A stretch of DNA of 64,000 nucleotides from Arenicola marina. Its lineage: Eukaryota > Annelida > Polychaeta > Arenicolidae. Position numbers and translations under genes: made by a program. The notes below the pieces were generated by a model. That model saw nothing but the letters and a program-made list of their open reading frames with translations. It had not been told where the DNA came from and ran no database searches. Below, in pieces: positions 61,501 to 64,000 of the stretch (the stretch's first letter is position 1; each line of letters opens with the position of its first letter). The stretch is from positions 18,129,088 through 18,193,087 of the forward strand of contig OZ025249.1 in the NCBI GenBank assembly GCA_964019135.1, read 5' to 3'.

Positions 61501-64000
61501 GTGGTCTCGGTCTATCCTTCATGGCTGACCCACACCTCTTACATCCATGGTGACGTGGTCTCGGTCTATCCTTATGGGTGACCCACACCTCTTACATCCA
61601 TGGTGACATGGTATCGGTCTATGCTTCATGGCTGACCCACACCTCTTACATCCATGATGACGTGGTCTCGGTCTATCCTTATGGGTGACCCACACTTCTT
61701 ACATCCATGGTGACGTGGTCTCGGTCTATCCTTATGGGTGACCCACACCTCTTACATCCATGGTGACGTGGTCTCGGTCTATCCTTATGGGTGACCCACA
61801 CCTCTTACATCCATGGTGACGTGGTCTCGGTCTATCCTTCATGGCTGACCCACACCTCTTATATCCATGGTGACGTGGTCTCGGTCTATCTTTATGGGTG
61901 ACCCACACCTCTTACATCCATGGTGACGTGGTCTCGGTCTATCCTTCATGGCTGACCCACACCTCTTACATCCATGGTGACGTGGTCTCGGTCTATCCTT
62001 AATGGCTGACCCACACCTCTTATATCCATGGTGACGTGGTCTCGGTCTATCCTTATGGGTGACCCACACTTCTTACATCCATGGTGACGTGGTCTCGGTC
62101 TATCCTTCATGGCTGACCCACACCTCTTACATCCATGGTGACGTGGTCTCGGTCTATCCTTCATGGCTGACCCACACCTCTTATATCCATGGTGACGTGG
62201 TCTTGGCCTATCCTTATGGCTGACCCACACCTCTTACATCCATGGTGACGTGGTCTTGGCCTATCCTTATGGGTGACCCACACCTCTTACATCCATGGTG
62301 ACGTGGTCTCGGTCTATCCTTCATGGCTGACCCACACCTTTTACATCCATGGTGACGTGGTCTCGGTCTATCCTTCATGGGTGATCGACCCACACCTCTT
62401 ACATCCATGGTGACGTGGTCTCGGTCTATCCTTCATGGCTGACCCACACCTCTTACATCCATGGTGACGTGGTCTTGGTCTATCCTTCATGGGTGATCGA
62501 CCCACACCTCTTACATCCATGGTGACGTGGTCTCGGTCTATCCTTCATGGCTGACCCACACCTCTTACATCCATGGTGACGTGGTCTTGGTCTATCCTTC
62601 ATGGCTGACCCACACCTCTTACATACATGGTGACGTGGTCTCGGTCTATCCTTCATGGCTGACCCACACTTCTTACATCCATGGTGACGTGGTCTTGGTC
62701 TATCCTTCATGGCTGACCCACACCTCTTACATCCATGGTGACGTGGTCTCGGTCTATCCTTCATGGCTGACCCACACCTTTTACATCCATGGTGACGTGG
62801 TCTTGGTCTATCCTTCATGGCTGACCCACACCTCTTATATCCATGGTGACGTGGTCTCGGTCTATCCTTCATGGCTGACCCACACCTCTTACATCCATGG
62901 TGACGTGGTCTCGGTCTATCCTTTATGGCTGACCCACACCTCTTACATCCATGGCGACGTGGTCTCGGTCTATCCTTCATGGCTGACCCACACCTCTTAT
63001 ATCCATAGTGACGTGGTCTTGGTCTATCCTTCATGGCTGACCCACACCTCTTATATCCATGGTGACGTGGTCTTGGTCTATCCTTCATGGCTGACCCACA
63101 CCTCTTATATCCATGGTGACGAGGTCTTGGCCTATCCTTCATGGCTGACCCACACCTCTTACATCCATGGTGACGTGGTCTCGGTCTATCCTTCATGGCT
63201 GACCCACACCTCTTATATCCATGGTGACGTGGTCTCGGTCTATCCTTATGGGTGACCCACACCTCTTACATCCATGGTGACGTGGTCTCGGTCTATCTTT
63301 CATGGCTGACCCACACCTCTTATATCCATGGTTACGTGATCTTGGCCTATCCTTATGAGTGACCCACACCTCTTACATCCATGGTGACGTGGTCTTGGCC
63401 TATCCTTCATGGGTGACCCACACCTCTTATATCCATGGTGACGTGGTCTCGGTCTATCCTTCATGGCTGACCCACACCTCTTACATCCATGGTGACGTGG
63501 TCTCGGTCTATCCTTCATGGCTGACCCACACCTCTTATATCCATGGTGACGTGGTCTTGGCCTATCCTTCATGGCTGACCCACACCTCTTGCATCCATGG
63601 TGACATGGTATCGGTCTATCCTTATGGGTGACCCACACCTCTTACATCCATGGTGACGTGGTCTCGGTCTATCCTTCATGGCTGACCCACACCTTTTACA
63701 TCCATGGTGACGTGGTCTTGGTCTATCCTTCATGGCTGACCCACACCTCTTATATCCATGGTGACGTGGTCTTGGCCTATCCTTCATGGGTGATCGACCC
63801 ACACCTCTTATATCCATGGTGACGTGGTCTCGGTCTATCCTTCATGGCTGACCCACACCTCTTACATCCATGGTGACGTGGTCTCGGTCTATCCTTCATG
63901 GGTGACCCACACCTCTTACATCCATGGTGACGTGGTCTTGGTCTATCCTTCATGGCTGACCCACACCTCTTACATCCATGGTGACGTGGTCTCGGTCTAT
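58594..64000. repeat. 54-bp minisatellite (about 100 units), continues off right edge
   Basis: Units of gacccacacctcttacatcc, atggtgacgtggtctcggtc and tatccttcatggct. Fifty-four is a multiple of three, so repeats such as THTSYIHGDVVSVYPSWL (plus) and a basic KDRPRPRHHGCKRCG-type repeat (minus) stay open. Frequent 53-bp units (ccttatgggtgacc) and longer units with gtgatcgaccc (58924, 59413, 60497, 62390, 62495, 63789) break the frame. Nearly every unit contains CCATGG and TGACGTGG. No start, promoter or splice evidence for translation. Confidence 0.97.

Noticed and set aside
58700-63822. Repeat proteins (THTSYIHGDVV..., KDRPRPRHHGCKRCG...) in the 54-bp array
   Set aside because: Frames last only until the next 53-bp or gatcg-containing unit, on both strands alike, so they are by-products of repeat length.

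Overview
The window is nuclear DNA of an animal, most likely a marine invertebrate; a lancelet, hemichordate or mollusc would fit, and the sequence alone does not decide. The evidence is spliced coding exons with GT-AG introns and matching phases, a tRNA-derived SINE, decayed DNA transposons and a non-LTR reverse transcriptase remnant, and no bacterial operon structure. About 24 kb of the 64 kb (about 38%) is minisatellite DNA in at least ten unrelated arrays with units of 17, 27, 30, 32, 32, 33, 35, 37, 39, 39, 54 and 73 bp. Most long open frames here are by-products of these arrays.

The one gene I can identify lies on the minus strand from about 21.8 kb to beyond the left edge. It is the 5' end of CPLANE1 (C5orf42/JBTS17), a ciliogenesis and planar-polarity effector of the basal body and transition zone. 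Four coding exons (21642-21722, 13207-13342, 12801-12956, 9700-9932) join with compatible phases (0, 1, 1) into 202 residues. These follow the start of the human protein as I remember it. A 5'UTR acceptor lies just upstream of the ATG, and an RFX X-box (the usual switch of ciliary genes) lies about 640 bp upstream, at 22362-22376.

The most unusual feature is that two minisatellites inside this gene begin exactly at splice sites and repeat them. The 39-bp array at 9020-9699 starts at the 5' splice site of exon 4 and carries about a dozen further GTGAGT or GTAAGT donors. The 37-bp array at 13343-14015 abuts the 3' splice site of exon 2 and repeats TATTCCAG about thirteen times. The 8.9-kb 39-bp array at the left edge lies in the same downstream intron, and a 73-bp array fills part of intron 1.

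Layout: 1-8905 giant 39-bp array; 8906-9699 donor array; 9700-21797 CPLANE1 exons and introns; 22.3-22.4 kb putative promoter; 24.97-28.82 kb 32-bp array; 29.79-30.61 kb second 32-bp array; 30.6-34 kb AT-rich transposon debris (pogo-like element, hAT-like MITE, reverse transcriptase remnant); 34-42 kb mostly unique sequence with inverted-repeat elements; 42.57-42.94 kb 33-bp array; 43.9-46.4 kb GC-richer sequence with unconfirmed exon candidates near 46.1-46.6 kb; 47-57 kb sequence with many G or C homopolymers, MITEs, a foldback element and a possible RFX/E2F regulatory cluster at 54.2-54.5 kb; 58.1-64 kb a 17-bp array followed by a 54-bp array that runs off the right edge. No gene other than CPLANE1 could be named.
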